Source of the DNA: Lysinibacillus boronitolerans JCM 21713 = 10a = NBRC 103108
GTDB lineage: Bacteria; Bacillota; Bacilli; Bacillales_A; Planococcaceae
Reading direction: 5' to 3'
DNA length: 64,000 bases
Assembly: GCF_000772935.1 (NCBI RefSeq)
Contig: NZ_JPVR01000077.1
Location: 1 to 64,000, forward strand
Shown here: one piece after another, positions 45,514-58,721 of the stretch
How the letters are laid out: the number at the start of each line of letters is the position of its first letter
How positions within the stretch are numbered: position 1 is the stretch's first letter
Notes under the pieces: model-generated
What the model was told of the DNA's origin: nothing
Seen by the model: the letters and a program-made list of their open reading frames with translations, nothing else
Databases searched by the model: none
Translations under genes and position numbers: made by a program

Positions 45514-45693
45514 TTATTTATTTAAAGTGGATGGATTATCTTTATTATGGGGCTTGTCTTTATTTTCATTATCATTTTGCTTTTTCGCTTGCTGATTTTG
45601 ACCAATCACAGCTAAATCGTCTACACTAATATCAAAACCATAACCATATTCCTCACGATCTAATGGCTTTTTATTGCGTTTTTCTTTTGCCAA
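45514..45693 (-). CDS. Small highly charged protein
   Basis: This 59-residue protein has a basic start (AKEKRNKKPLDREEYGYGFD), a short hydrophobic patch (DDLAVIG) and a disordered Gln/Asn/Lys-rich tail. TTG at 45693 is correctly spaced from GGAGG; ATG codons upstream overlap that site. I do not recognise the family. A terminator follows. Confidence 0.6.
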   Translation of the reverse strand: MAKEKRNKKPLDREEYGYGFDISVDDLAVIGQNQQAKKQNDNENKDKPHNKDNPSTLNK

Positions 45694-45759
45694 CATCATC
45701 ACCTCCATTCATAAATTATCCCTTTTTTAATGATTTATACTCCCTTTTTCTCAATACGT

Positions 45760-46287
45760 TTAAGCTGTTGCGTCCTTAATAATCCACTGGGCAGCGCTTA
45801 TTAAATCTGGAAAGACAGCATCTGCTAATGGATCTTGTTCCCCTAGAAAAACGCCCTTTGTTCCTGCCCGTTTTCCTGCAATAATATCCGTATCCGTATC
45901 GCCTACCATATAGGATTTTGATAAATCAATGTTATATTTCTTTGCTAAATCCACAATTAATTTGCTATTGGGCTTTCGACAGGCACAACCTGACTTTGGC
46001 TTGTGTGGACAATAAACGACTTCATGAATCGTTGCCCCTTTTTTCTTTAGCTCCTTCACCATATGTTCATGTATTTTCTGTAAGCCACTTTCCTTCATAA
46101 AGCCTAAACCAACCCCACCTTGATTTGTCACGACAAACACATAATCAAAATGCTTATTTAGCTTTCTGATTGCCTCAGGCACTTGCGGTAAAAAATACAA
46201 ATCCTTAGGCTTATTCACAAACTTCACACGATTTGTTAGTACTTCATTGATAACACCATCACGATCTAAAAATACGGCTCTTTTCAT
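45760..46287 (-). CDS. HAD-IIIA phosphatase, GmhB-like
   Basis: This 175-residue protein is related to D-glycero-D-manno-heptose-1,7-bisphosphate phosphatase. It has FLDRDGVINEV (catalytic Asp pair), VVTNQGGVG, the zinc-binding knuckle CPHKPKSGCACRKP and MVGDTDTDI for Mg2+. Gram-positive homologues also act in other sugar or histidinol phosphate reactions, so the substrate is open. AAGGTG precedes the ATG at 46287. Confidence 0.85.
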   Translation of the reverse strand: MKRAVFLDRDGVINEVLTNRVKFVNKPKDLYFLPQVPEAIRKLNKHFDYVFVVTNQGGVGLGFMKESGLQKIHEHMVKELKKKGATIHEVVYCPHKPKSGCACRKPNSKLIVDLAKKYNIDLSKSYMVGDTDTDIIAGKRAGTKGVFLGEQDPLADAVFPDLISAAQWIIKDATA

Positions 46288-46360
46288 TTGCAACACACCT
46301 TCGATAAGCTGTTTTGTGCTTTAGTTTTCCCAAATTCCGAAAAAGCTAACAATGACGAAG

Positions 46361-46391
46361 AAAAAACCTGATGCCTATCACATCAGGTTTT
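46361..46391 (-). terminator. Terminator of yutD
   Basis: AACCTGATG pairs with CATCAGGTT, followed by T residues on the minus strand. Confidence 0.82.
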
Positions 46392-46402
46392 TGTATGCTT
46401 AT

Positions 46403-46750
46403 TTATTCTGCTAAAGGTTCATGGTCTGTTGGCTTTGTTTCTTCACTCATATCCACTACTTCTGGCTGTTTCATGACTTTCCCCAGTTTACGCAATACGA
46501 AATAAGCACAGCCGAAATTACAGTATTCATATAAATAATCTTGAAGCGTACTTATTTTTGTATCAAAAGTGGATTTTTGATTTTTATCATCAAAAAAGCC
46601 CTTTAAACGTAACTGATTATAGCCCCAATCACCTACAATATAATCGTATCTGGCTAAGATATCTGAGTACCTTTCCTGAAAAACTTCCTCCTGAAAGGCC
46701 TCGCGATAATCTTCTATTAGTTCATATTCTAATCCTTCAACTATGATCAA
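46403..46750 (-). CDS. yutD: YutD family protein (DUF1027)
   Basis: This 115-residue protein has the YutD core IVGDWGYNQLRLKGFFDD and DYLYEYCNFGCAYFVLRK. Initiation is at TTG (46750) behind GGTGGTG. It lies just downstream of lipA on the same strand, as in B. subtilis. Function is not established. Confidence 0.85.
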   Translation of the reverse strand: MIIVEGLEYELIEDYREAFQEEVFQERYSDILARYDYIVGDWGYNQLRLKGFFDDKNQKSTFDTKISTLQDYLYEYCNFGCAYFVLRKLGKVMKQPEVVDMSEETKPTDHEPLAE

Positions 46751-46783
46751 AGTGACACCACCCTTTTCGTTCAGCCTTGACGT

Positions 46784-47701
46784 TTACACTTCTGCTTGTA
46801 ACTGACGTTCTTTCGTTGCAGCATTTACTTGTTCGTCTGCATGGTAACTACTACGTACAAGTGGGCCAGCCTCACAATGCTTAAAGCCTTTCTCCATGGC
46901 AATTTTACGCAATTTACCAAATTCTATTGGTGAATAGTATTTTTTAACTGGTAAATGCTTTTTCGTTGGCTGTAAATATTGACCAATCGTCATAATATCT
47001 ACATTATTTGCACGTAAATCGTCCATTACTTCTAAAATTTCTTCATGTGTCTCGCCTAAACCAATCATTAGTGATGATTTCGTTGGAATTTCAGGCTGCA
47101 TTTCTTTAGCTAGACGTAGAAACTCTAAAGAGCGTTCGTATTTTGCACGAGCGCGCACTCTTGGTGTTAAACGACGAACTGTTTCAATATTATGATTTAA
47201 AATATCTGGTTTTGCATCCATTAACATTTGAAGGTTCTCCTTCATCCCACCTAAATCTGATGGCAATACCTCAACAGATGTGAAAGGACTTTTACGACGA
47301 ATAGCACGTACTGTTTCTGCTAAAACTTGCGCACCGCCATCCTTTAAATCGTCTCGTGCTACCATTGTAATAACAACGTGCTTTAAATTCATAATGGCTA
47401 CGGAATCAGCAACGCGCTCTGGCTCTGCCAAATCTAGTTCATTTGGTAAACCTGTTTTTACTGCACAGAAACGACAAGCACGTGTACAAACGGAACCAAG
47501 AATCATCATGGTAGCAGTACGTCTTTCTCCCCAGCATTCATGGATATTTGGACAACGCGCTTCTTCACATACTGTATGCAGATTTTTCTCACGCATCAGC
47601 TTTTTAAGCCCTTTATATTCATCATTCGTGTTTAGTTTTATTTTTAGCCAATCTGGTTTTCTTACATGTTCTTCTTTACTTGTAGGTTTACAAGATGTCA
47701 T
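46784..47701 (-). CDS. lipA: Lipoyl synthase
   Basis: This 305-residue radical SAM enzyme inserts two sulfur atoms into octanoyl groups on E2/GcvH proteins. The auxiliary cluster cysteines are in [16 protein letters not shown] and the radical SAM cluster in CTRACRFC. The C-terminal RSSYHA ends the auxiliary cluster. The ATG at 47701 is preceded by AGGGGCGA; the frame extends 10 codons upstream. Fe-S proteins encoded nearby are consistent with its need for clusters. Confidence 0.94.
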   Translation of the reverse strand: MTSCKPTSKEEHVRKPDWLKIKLNTNDEYKGLKKLMREKNLHTVCEEARCPNIHECWGERRTATMMILGSVCTRACRFCAVKTGLPNELDLAEPERVADSVAIMNLKHVVITMVARDDLKDGGAQVLAETVRAIRRKSPFTSVEVLPSDLGGMKENLQMLMDAKPDILNHNIETVRRLTPRVRARAKYERSLEFLRLAKEMQPEIPTKSSLMIGLGETHEEILEVMDDLRANNVDIMTIGQYLQPTKKHLPVKKYYSPIEFGKLRKIAMEKGFKHCEAGPLVRSSYHADEQVNAATKERQLQAEV

Positions 47702-47808
47702 ACGAATATCGCCCCTATCAAAAATATACATTTTTTAATATTAACTATCTTCACTGTTGTCAATGTAACATATTAAAGGCACTCCAACAACTATCACAAC
47801 AAACATTT

Positions 47809-48585
47809 CTATTTATAAGGGACAGGTATTTCTATGGACGGTTGAGGGGCATCACTACTATTGGTATAAATGTTTGGAACAGGTCCCCTTGTGAGGCCCA
47901 TCGCTACAGGTATATCCTGCGCAACGGTAGAAGACTTACTAGCGAATGGGACAATAATCTGAACATTTACCTCTAAATGAATCCCTACCTCCACATAAGC
48001 ACTGTTGATTCCAAATTCTTGAATAGAGGATGTCACATTACTATGAACATTCCCAATCACATGGAAGCGAATCGGAATCTTTGGCCCTAAATTTCCAAGC
48101 AACGGAATATTGGCTGCTTGACCAAGCGGCACAAAAAAGACAATGCCATCACCATCTTGGATCCTGTTAATATCATATTCAACATTATCTAATTCAGGTA
48201 AATGGGATAGCTCCCCCTGTTCAGCTTGCTCCAAATACATTTTAACAAGCTCTAATGTCTCTGCTCGAACACGATTAATGATTTCTGTATTAAACTTAGT
48301 CGTCATCATTTCAGACGTACCTGGAGGAATATCTTCAATGATATCATTTACATCTAATACATTCGAGGTACGCGAATTAATGGCTTTACTCACAACGTAA
48401 GATGCAATCTTCGTGGTTTGTACTTCCGCATATTGCAAATAGGTTGGCATGAGCCGTTCATTTAAATAATAAATAAATAATATAAGGCAAACAACGACAC
48501 TAACAATTAAAATCGTCAATTTATTAAGACGCATTCCCCTTTTACCATATGAGCGTAATTTCATTCTTTTTCGAGGGAAAAACAA
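47809..48585 (-). CDS. yunB: Sporulation protein YunB
   Basis: This 258-residue protein has a basic N-terminus, one transmembrane helix (about residues 21-42) and a large outside domain with VPLGQAANIPLLGNLGPKIPIRF, the conserved core of YunB, a sigma-E-dependent mother-cell protein of B. subtilis. TTG at 48585 is 6 bases from AGGAGGAG and preferred; an ATG at 48606 lies upstream. Its presence marks the host as a spore former. Confidence 0.85.
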   Translation of the reverse strand: MFFPRKRMKLRSYGKRGMRLNKLTILIVSVVVCLILFIYYLNERLMPTYLQYAEVQTTKIASYVVSKAINSRTSNVLDVNDIIEDIPPGTSEMMTTKFNTEIINRVRAETLELVKMYLEQAEQGELSHLPELDNVEYDINRIQDGDGIVFFVPLGQAANIPLLGNLGPKIPIRFHVIGNVHSNVTSSIQEFGINSAYVEVGIHLEVNVQIIVPFASKSSTVAQDIPVAMGLTRGPVPNIYTNSSDAPQPSIEIPVPYK

Positions 48586-48629
48586 AAAAATCTCCTCCTG
48601 TTCCATAACGTATGAACAGAAGGAGCAAT

Positions 48630-49739
48630 TTATTCTACTTTTGCAGGAACCACATAATCCGTCTCAACATTTTCAATTGTTACCGCAGGATAATCCACTA
48701 AATTAATTTCATATGTAGCTGTAAGCAATTGATCTTGTTCTTCAAAAATACGAATCCATGGTAATGCCGCATCCAATGTGTTTTGTCTAGATACAATCCC
48801 ACGGCGTCCATCAGATAATTTTAAAATAACACCATTTGGATAATGAACGACAGCTCTTTTTAAAGCTTTTACAATTCGAGCATCATAAAGAGTGCCAGAG
48901 CCAGCTTCAACAATAGCTAGTCCTTGTGAAGGGAGCATCTTCTCCCGGTATACACGATTCGTCGTCACTGCATCAAAAACATCTGCAACGCCAATAATCT
49001 TGGCAAATGGATGAATTTCAAAGTCAACAAGCCCTCTTGGATAGCCACTCCCATCAATACGCTCATGATGCTGGAAAGCACAGTGCGCCACAAGCAGAGA
49101 GATTGAATGTAAATTCCGCAATAAATCAAAGCCGTAACGAGCATGCATCTTCATCATTTCAAACTCATCATTCGTTAAACGTCCTGGCTTTGTTAAAATA
49201 TCCTTCGGTACCATTAGTTTGCCGACATCGTGTAATAATGCACCGATCCCGATTAAGCGTAAATCTTCAGCAGAGTAGCCAAGTTCTTTGGCAATGGCAA
49301 TAGAATACAAAGTGACTTGGAAAGAGTGTTGATATAAATATTCATCAAATAAGTAAGCATCTGTTAAAATGGTTAGAATTTCATTATTTCCAGTAACTGC
49401 AGAAAGTAATTCATCTACAATCGAAACGATTGTCTTTGATTGCTGATCTAATATATAAGAAGCATTTACTGGATTCAAACCATCAATGGACTGAAACGAA
49501 TCCTTTATAGTTTTGATGACTTTATTTCGCATAGCAGGTGGAACAGTCTCCTCTACTTCTATGCCCTCAGAAATCTCATCGTCAATATATAAATAATGTG
49601 TATTTAACTGTTGAAGTCTTTGAATAATACGGTCATTAATGACAACATCTTTCTTTAAAAGCGGATGACCTGCCTCATTCCAAATGGTTCTTCCTAATAC
49701 CATTCCTTCTTTTAATACATCGATTGAAATTAATCGCAT
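48630..49739 (-). CDS. HD-GYP domain phosphodiesterase
   Basis: This 369-residue protein has an N-terminal DUF3391-like part (about 1-100) and an HD-GYP domain with LLHDVGKLMVP, the AHCAFQHHERIDGSGYP signature and DVFDAVTT. All metal-binding residues are present, so cyclic di-GMP hydrolysis is likely. ATG at 49739 is preceded by GGGGAAG; upstream starts would overlap yunD. It occupies the place of yunC between yunB and yunD. Confidence 0.85.
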   Translation of the reverse strand: MRLISIDVLKEGMVLGRTIWNEAGHPLLKKDVVINDRIIQRLQQLNTHYLYIDDEISEGIEVEETVPPAMRNKVIKTIKDSFQSIDGLNPVNASYILDQQSKTIVSIVDELLSAVTGNNEILTILTDAYLFDEYLYQHSFQVTLYSIAIAKELGYSAEDLRLIGIGALLHDVGKLMVPKDILTKPGRLTNDEFEMMKMHARYGFDLLRNLHSISLLVAHCAFQHHERIDGSGYPRGLVDFEIHPFAKIIGVADVFDAVTTNRVYREKMLPSQGLAIVEAGSGTLYDARIVKALKRAVVHYPNGVILKLSDGRRGIVSRQNTLDAALPWIRIFEEQDQLLTATYEINLVDYPAVTIENVETDYVVPAKVE

Positions 49740-49773
49740 TGACTTCTTCCCCATTCCATTCTTTAAACTCTCT

Positions 49774-51141
49774 CTATTGTTTAAAGAATCTTTGACCATA
49801 ATCTATCATAATGTTTCGTAAAAATTCAGGTAAAATATATTGTTTTTTTGCATATTTAAAACTTGGATAAAAATAACCAAATGTAAACAGATCCAATGTG
49901 ACAAGTTTATAAATGTGATTTTGATCTGCTAGCTTACCATTAATCATTAATTGCCGATTTTCATTCATGGAAAATCCATATGTCAATATTTTTCCAAAAA
50001 TGACGCCTCTAAACCCTAATCCTTTTAGCTCGATATAGGGCCATTCTTCATTTTTGGATTGCATATAAATCTCTTTCATTTCAGGGACGGATAATTCAAT
50101 TGTACATAAATTAATTGGATGTGGAAAAATCCGGTGCAAATCTAGGGCAGTCACTATTCCTTTAGGAAGACCATCTAAAAATATCCCTGCATTGAATAAT
50201 GCACAGTCGGCTCCGCTCTTTTCCAAAATTGCATGTGCAAATAAATCAGATAGCTGTGAATAATGGAACCATTCCTTGTTGTAGGCTTTCTTTGTAGTAA
50301 AAACTGGAGTATCCAATATTCTGTTTCCTTCATCCTCCAAAAGCTGTACCATTTTCTGTTCATTTTTAACAATTGGCAAATCCTTATTATGAATTAAAGT
50401 ATCCTTTTTTTCAACAATTTTCCTCAATTTTTTATCATATTCTATGATAAGATGTCCAGTATATTGGCCAAACTTACCTCCACCTGTCAGTAAAACCCCA
50501 TTCATCACTTTGCCCTCAGGTAGGACATGATGCGTATGAGAGCCGAATATTACATCAATTTCTGGACATTCATCCGCTAAGAGCTCATCCTCTGTAATGC
50601 CTAAATGGGATAAGCATACAACAATGTCTACTTCTTCACGTAGTTGATGTGCTAAACGTAGCAGTGTACTTCGAGCGTCGTCCATATGCCAACTTAATTC
50701 TTCATAATATACTTCAAACATGGCCGTGGCTGCAATGACGCCAATTTTCGTACCCGTTGCTGTTGTTAAGATTACATAAGGCTTCATCCATGCTGGCTTT
50801 TTCCCATTAGAGGCATATACATTTGCCACAACAACATCAAAGTTAGCATTGTCATACAAGTGAAAGAGCTCTTCATGGGATAATGTAATACCTTCATTGT
50901 TGCCGATGGTCACCACATCATAACCCGCTTCATTGAGCAATCGCACATTGCCTTTCCCAACGGTTGCTTCTGTATAAATGTTGGAACGATCTAAATGATC
51001 TCCCACATCAAACAGAAAGCTTGTTTCCCCGATATTCGCCAGATTATTTCTTATCTCTTTCACATAGCTTTGCATTCGTGGCCAATACTTAAAATGACTA
51101 TGCAAATCATTTGTGTGAAAAATATGGATCTTTTCAAGCAT
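49774..51141 (-). CDS. yunD: Metallophosphatase / 5'-nucleotidase family protein YunD
   Basis: This 455-residue protein has an N-terminal calcineurin-like phosphoesterase domain (IFHTNDLHSHF, FDVGDHLDRS, TIGNNEG, GSHTHH) and a C-terminal 5'-nucleotidase domain with a substrate site (HAILEKSGADCALFNAG). No signal peptide is present, unlike secreted UshA. It matches YunD. GTGAGGTGG precedes the ATG at 51141. Confidence 0.88.
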   Translation of the reverse strand: MLEKIHIFHTNDLHSHFKYWPRMQSYVKEIRNNLANIGETSFLFDVGDHLDRSNIYTEATVGKGNVRLLNEAGYDVVTIGNNEGITLSHEELFHLYDNANFDVVVANVYASNGKKPAWMKPYVILTTATGTKIGVIAATAMFEVYYEELSWHMDDARSTLLRLAHQLREEVDIVVCLSHLGITEDELLADECPEIDVIFGSHTHHVLPEGKVMNGVLLTGGGKFGQYTGHLIIEYDKKLRKIVEKKDTLIHNKDLPIVKNEQKMVQLLEDEGNRILDTPVFTTKKAYNKEWFHYSQLSDLFAHAILEKSGADCALFNAGIFLDGLPKGIVTALDLHRIFPHPINLCTIELSVPEMKEIYMQSKNEEWPYIELKGLGFRGVIFGKILTYGFSMNENRQLMINGKLADQNHIYKLVTLDLFTFGYFYPSFKYAKKQYILPEFLRNIMIDYGQRFFKQ

Positions 51142-51161
51142 TAAAGCCACCTCACTTCAAA

Positions 51162-51986
51162 TTAAGCTAATATGCCTTCTATAATAGATCGAATTCCTAA
51201 TAATAATAGAATAATCCTTAAAGCTAGTACAAGTGTATCGGATTTAATTCTTTTATTTAACGCAGCACCGAGCTTTGCTCCAACATAAGCTCCAGGAATA
51301 ACTGGAATAGTATAAAGCCATGGTACATGACCGAAATAAACATGGCTTGCGGAATTAACGATGGACGTTAAAAATACCATAAACATCGATGTTGCCACCG
51401 CGACATGTGGTGGGAATAAGAATAAAATAATCATTGCTGGCACAATCATGGAGCCGCCGCCTATTCCAAATAAACCAGAAGCAAAGCCAATACCAAATGT
51501 TAATGTAATAGCAAACCAAATGGGATAGCCATATACATAGGTTTTTCCCTCAGAGTCAGTAAATTCTTGCTGTATACCATTTTTTACAAACCATTTTACA
51601 GGCTTCAGTTTGTCCCGCACAAGCAAAATAATCGATAAAATAATAAGTAAAATACCAAAATATAAATTAAAGGATGGTAAATCTAACCCTTTATTGACCC
51701 ATGCGCCAAGGATTGTTCCTGGAATACTTCCAATAAAGAATATAAAACCACTTTTATAATCCACCGTTTTAGATTTCATATAGCTTAGCGTGGAGGCAAG
51801 TCCCGTGAAAATCATCATCACCACTGATAAACCGACTACTTTTTGCGGCGTAATATCTGGAATCATTCCTAAATTTAAGCCAATGTATAATGTTGCTGGT
51901 ACTAATACTACACCACCACCTAGCCCAACTAATGAGCCAATTAGACCAGCAAGCAATGCAATGATGACTAATAAAATAAACTCCAT
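51162..51986 (-). CDS. yunE: TauE/SafE-family membrane exporter YunE
   Basis: This 274-residue protein has about eight transmembrane helices in two repeats, each with a Gly-rich motif (LIGSLVGLGGGVVLVP and ASGLFGIGGGSMIVPA). TauE/SafE proteins transport sulfite or organosulfonates. The start shares TAATG with the end of yunF. In B. subtilis yunE lies between yunD and yunF as here. Confidence 0.88.
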   Translation of the reverse strand: MEFILLVIIALLAGLIGSLVGLGGGVVLVPATLYIGLNLGMIPDITPQKVVGLSVVMMIFTGLASTLSYMKSKTVDYKSGFIFFIGSIPGTILGAWVNKGLDLPSFNLYFGILLIILSIILLVRDKLKPVKWFVKNGIQQEFTDSEGKTYVYGYPIWFAITLTFGIGFASGLFGIGGGSMIVPAMIILFLFPPHVAVATSMFMVFLTSIVNSASHVYFGHVPWLYTIPVIPGAYVGAKLGAALNKRIKSDTLVLALRIILLLLGIRSIIEGILA

Positions 51987-52843
51987 TATAGTTCCCCTTC
52001 AAACATGTTTAATTGTTTAGGTGCCAACCCGACATCGTTAATATTCAACATACCTTGTAGCTCCTTTGCGTTTTTCGCTGCATGATTACCTGAATTATTA
52101 TTAAATAAAACGAAGAGTTCATTGACCTCGGGTTCAAGCTTTTTCATACTATCCCCAAGCTGCTGTAATTCCTCTTTATTATAATCATATAAGAAGCGAA
52201 CTTTACGCCAATTTTCTGCATTTCCTGTGTTGCGCCAACCGTGTATATTGCGACCATGGAGACGAATCAACGCTTTATTTGCAGTCACTACCGGATAAAA
52301 AGGAACAGATCCAACACCAGCCTGTGGTTCGTCACAAATCGTATGGATAAATTGATGTTCTCGTAAAAAATCTATCGTCTGCTGGACAACATTTTCTGCG
52401 TACCATGTTTGATTTCGAAACTCAATCGCCACTTCAAAATCCTTGAGCTGTTGTCGGATATACAATAAATATTGCACATTTTTTCCTTGGCAATCAAACC
52501 ATGGTGGAAATTGTGCTAATACCATGGCTAGCTTTCCATAACGTTTAAATTCATTGGCACATTCAATAAAAGCATTGAACATATCATTTTTTGATTCAAA
52601 GGGAATCTCTCCACGTAAATGACCCGTCATGCCTTGGTAAGCTTTCACAACAAAACGGAAGTTTTCAGGTGTATCCTCACACCATTTCCGAACATGCTCT
52701 TTGGCTGGTATGGCATAAAAGGAAGTATCTACTTCTACCGTTAAAAAATGACCTGTGTAATCAAATAATTTATCCTTTGAGGGAGTCACTCCACTATAAA
52801 GTGAAGGGTGATCGCCCCAACCAGTTAATCCTACTACAATCAT
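51986..52843 (-). CDS. yunF: DUF72 family protein YunF
   Basis: This 285-residue protein has a TIM-barrel-like DUF72 fold with VGLTGWGDHP at the start, VEVDTSFYAIP, FVVKAYQGMTG and FNNNSGNHAAKNA. AGGAGG precedes the ATG at 52843. It shares one base with yunE. Its enzymatic activity is unknown. Confidence 0.86.
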   Translation of the reverse strand: MIVVGLTGWGDHPSLYSGVTPSKDKLFDYTGHFLTVEVDTSFYAIPAKEHVRKWCEDTPENFRFVVKAYQGMTGHLRGEIPFESKNDMFNAFIECANEFKRYGKLAMVLAQFPPWFDCQGKNVQYLLYIRQQLKDFEVAIEFRNQTWYAENVVQQTIDFLREHQFIHTICDEPQAGVGSVPFYPVVTANKALIRLHGRNIHGWRNTGNAENWRKVRFLYDYNKEELQQLGDSMKKLEPEVNELFVLFNNNSGNHAAKNAKELQGMLNINDVGLAPKQLNMFEGEL

Positions 52844-52975
52844 GTGACATCCTCCTCTATGTACATAATCATAGCACACAGTATGTCACTACAAATAAAC
52901 ATCATGTAAAAAATATAGCTTTCTTTTGTCCATTCAAATAGAAAGCTGTCACTAACTTTTGGGAACTATACAAAA

Positions 52976-53011
52976 GAAAAAGCATGAGTCCATATTCCAT
53001 TGAACTCACGC
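52976..53011 (-). terminator. Terminator of the siderophore-binding protein gene
   Basis: On the minus strand GCGTGAGT and ACTCATGC form the stem, then TTTTTC follows. Confidence 0.65.
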
Positions 53012-53030
53012 TACTTTAACGGACTACCAT

Positions 53031-54026
53031 TTATTTCACAAGGTTTTGCTGAATAGCCTCTAAAAACTTAATCCGGCTGTATGCAGGGCCGCCTTCCATT
53101 AATGGATCTAGTACATTAACAAATACTTGGTCATTGTTAAATGCATTAATATTTTGGATGATTGGATTCTTTTTAAAGTCTTCTAAAGCATTCGGCGCGT
53201 CCGCATTTTCATCTGTTGAAAACTGCACAAATAAATAATCAGGATTCATATCTGCAAGCTGCTCAACAGAAATGGCCTCTTGAGATTTAGCTTTAGCAAC
53301 TTCATCTGGTACTGCTAAACCAAGCTCTCCATAAAGGACAGCATTTAAAAATACTTCTTTTGGATAAACATACGCTTGTCCTCCACGAATACGAATAGCC
53401 GCTACTTTTTGATCTTGTAGTTTCTCAGTTAACGTAGCTTTAGCAGTTTCTATATCAGCCTTATATGTAGATAATATCTTCTCAGCATCTGCTTGCTTAC
53501 CAGTTAGTTCAGCTAATAACTTCAAATTAGATTCCCAGTTCGTCGAAATATGTGAAACCAAAATTGTAGGAGCAATTTTCTCTAATTTACTTTGTACCTC
53601 TTCTGGGAACTTTGTTGAACCTAAAATGACATCAGGATCTAATTCTAATATTTTTTCAAAGTTTGGTTTAATTTTCTCACCAATTGATTCTGCTTTGTCT
53701 GTTACAGAAGCATATAGCTCAGGGAACTTGCCACCAACAACAATAGCCCCAACTGGATGAACATCCAGCACAACCATATCCTCCATCGCTTCCATAGCAC
53801 CTGTTACAACAATTCTTTCAACCTTTTCTGGCACTTCATAGCGTTCACCAAGATATTCAAGCGTTCTCGTGCCATTTTCATTTGTCGATTCTTCTTTTGT
53901 TTGTGTCACTTCTTCTTTTGTTGTATCAGCGGATAATTCCTCTTCTACTGCCTTCTTCTCTCCACATGCGGCGAGAAGGAGCATAAATAATGCTATGAAA
54001 CTAATAAATAAAAACTTCTTTTTCAT
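53031..54026 (-). CDS. Iron-siderophore ABC transporter binding lipoprotein
   Basis: This 331-residue lipoprotein has the lipobox LLAACG (Cys about residue 21), an acidic linker, and the two-lobed class III binding fold typical of FeuA/FhuD/YfiY (VERIVVTGAMEAMEDMVVL, LDPDVILGS, LADMNPDYLFVQ). The ligand is probably a ferric siderophore. No permease or ATPase gene is adjacent, so it must work with components encoded elsewhere. A Fur-like box lies upstream. Confidence 0.86.
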   Translation of the reverse strand: MKKKFLFISFIALFMLLLAACGEKKAVEEELSADTTKEEVTQTKEESTNENGTRTLEYLGERYEVPEKVERIVVTGAMEAMEDMVVLDVHPVGAIVVGGKFPELYASVTDKAESIGEKIKPNFEKILELDPDVILGSTKFPEEVQSKLEKIAPTILVSHISTNWESNLKLLAELTGKQADAEKILSTYKADIETAKATLTEKLQDQKVAAIRIRGGQAYVYPKEVFLNAVLYGELGLAVPDEVAKAKSQEAISVEQLADMNPDYLFVQFSTDENADAPNALEDFKKNPIIQNINAFNNDQVFVNVLDPLMEGGPAYSRIKFLEAIQQNLVK

Positions 54027-54116
54027 TTACATATTCTCCTTTTAAAGATGATTAACTATCTCATCTGGCTTATTGAAGTACTGAACATCTTCTAGATTTA
54101 TCAACCCCTCCCTAAT

Positions 54117-54136
54117 TGATATTGATTCTCATTTTC
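54117..54136 (-). promoter_or_regulatory. Fur-like box upstream of the siderophore-binding gene
   Basis: TGATATT-G-ATTCTCA (54117-54131) matches the Bacillus 7-1-7 Fur motif (TGATAAT-N-ATTATCA) with two mismatches. It is about 90 bases upstream of the start codon. Confidence 0.6.
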
Positions 54137-54204
54137 ATTTTAGTGTGTAATCTTAAAAAAATCCAGTACTATTTCTCTCCATTTTTATTCGCAACATAAA
54201 AACA

Positions 54205-54244
54205 CAAAAAACCCCTAGTCACAATTTATGTTGTGACTAGGGGT
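54205..54244 (-). terminator. Terminator of the suf operon
   Basis: ACCCCTAGTCACAA pairs with its complement and six T residues follow on the minus strand. Confidence 0.88.
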
Positions 54245-54254
54245 GGCTAATAAA

Positions 54255-55652
54255 TTAACCGATAGAACCTTCCATCTCGAATTTAATCAGACGGTTCATT
54301 TCTACTGCGTATTCCATTGGTAGTTCTTTTGTGAATGGCTCGATGAAGCCCATTACGATCATTTCTGTCGCTTCTTCTTCGGAAATTCCGCGAGACATTA
54401 AATAGAATAATTGTTCTTCAGATACTTTTGAAACTTTTGCTTCGTGCTCTAAAGATACATTATCATTAAAAATCTCGTTATAAGGAATTGTATCAGAAGT
54501 CGATTGATTATCCATAATCAGCGTATCACATTCGATGTTAGCACGTGCACCACTTGCTTTAGGACCGAAACGAACTTGTCCCATATACGTTACCTTACCA
54601 CCTTGTTTAGCAATCGATTTAGAAACGATTGTTGAAGATGTGTTTGGTGCCATATGGATCATTTTTGCGCCAGCATGTTGATGTTGTCCTTTACCTGCTA
54701 ATGCAATCGATAATGTCATACCACGAGCACCTTCACCTTTTAGGATACATGCTGGGTATTTCATTGTTAATTTAGAACCGATGTTACCATCAATCCATTC
54801 CATTGTACCGTTTTCTTCTACAACTGTACGTTTCGTTACAAGATTGTAAACATTGTTCGCCCAGTTTTGAATTGTTGTATAACGGCAATAGGCATCTTTA
54901 CGTACAACGATTTCAACAACTGCTGAGTGTAAAGAGTTTGTTGTGTAAACAGGAGCTGTACAACCTTCAACATAGTGTACGTGAGCGCCTTCATCTACAA
55001 TAATAAGTGTACGTTCGAATTGACCCATATTTTCTGAGTTAATACGGAAGTAAGCTTGTAACGGTGTTTCTACTTTAACACCTGGTGGCACATAAATAAA
55101 TGATCCACCTGACCATACTGCTGAGTTTAAAGCAGCAAATTTATTGTCTGTGTAAGGAATCACTTTGCCCCAATATTGTTTGAAAATATCTTCGTTTTCA
55201 CGTAGAGCAGAGTCAGTATCTTTGAACACAATACCAAGATCTTCAAGGTCTTTTTTCATGTTGTGATAAACTACCTCAGACTCATATTGTGCAGATACAC
55301 CTGCAAGATATTTTTGCTCTGCTTCTGGGATACCTAATTTATCAAAAGTTGCTTTGATTTCATCAGGTACTTCATCCCATGATTTTTGAGTAGCTTCTGA
55401 TGGTTTTACATAGTACGTAATTTCATCAAAATCTAAATCTCCAAGATCGCCACCCCATTGTGGCATCGGTTTTGTATAAAATGTTTCAAGAGCTTTTAAA
55501 CGGTATTCTAGCATCCATTCTGGCTCTTGTTTCATATTTGAAATTTCACGGACGATTTCTTCAGTTAAACCGCGTTTTGAACGGAAAATTGATACGTCCT
55601 TGTCATGGAAACCGTATTTGTAATCGCCGATATCAGGCATTTTTTTAGCCAT
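54255..55652 (-). CDS. sufB: Fe-S cluster assembly scaffold SufB
   Basis: This 465-residue protein is the scaffold of the SUF machinery. It has an N-terminal helical part and the C-terminal beta-helix with [24 protein letters not shown], and ends with the [21 protein letters not shown] segment. The ATG at 55652 follows GGAGGAG; the frame extends 26 codons upstream without need. It is the last gene of sufCDSUB. Confidence 0.94.
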   Translation of the reverse strand: MAKKMPDIGDYKYGFHDKDVSIFRSKRGLTEEIVREISNMKQEPEWMLEYRLKALETFYTKPMPQWGGDLGDLDFDEITYYVKPSEATQKSWDEVPDEIKATFDKLGIPEAEQKYLAGVSAQYESEVVYHNMKKDLEDLGIVFKDTDSALRENEDIFKQYWGKVIPYTDNKFAALNSAVWSGGSFIYVPPGVKVETPLQAYFRINSENMGQFERTLIIVDEGAHVHYVEGCTAPVYTTNSLHSAVVEIVVRKDAYCRYTTIQNWANNVYNLVTKRTVVEENGTMEWIDGNIGSKLTMKYPACILKGEGARGMTLSIALAGKGQHQHAGAKMIHMAPNTSSTIVSKSIAKQGGKVTYMGQVRFGPKASGARANIECDTLIMDNQSTSDTIPYNEIFNDNVSLEHEAKVSKVSEEQLFYLMSRGISEEEATEMIVMGFIEPFTKELPMEYAVEMNRLIKFEMEGSIG

Positions 55653-55751
55653 CGTTTCTCCTCCGTTCATTGAGATGTATTTTTCTGGGTAATCATCCCT
55701 TGCTTTGAGTGAAGCCATAGTAGCTTTCACTCAAGAACAAGGAAGTAAGAT

Positions 55752-58703
<2,952 letters not shown>

Positions 58704-58721
58704 GCTAGTTCGTCCTCCTTC

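Noticed and set aside
47280-47738. 152-codon plus-strand frame
   Set aside because: It is antisense to lipA, which is certain from its cysteine motifs.
52591-52941. 116-codon plus-strand frame
   Set aside because: It is antisense to yunF, whose DUF72 motifs and ribosome binding site are clear.
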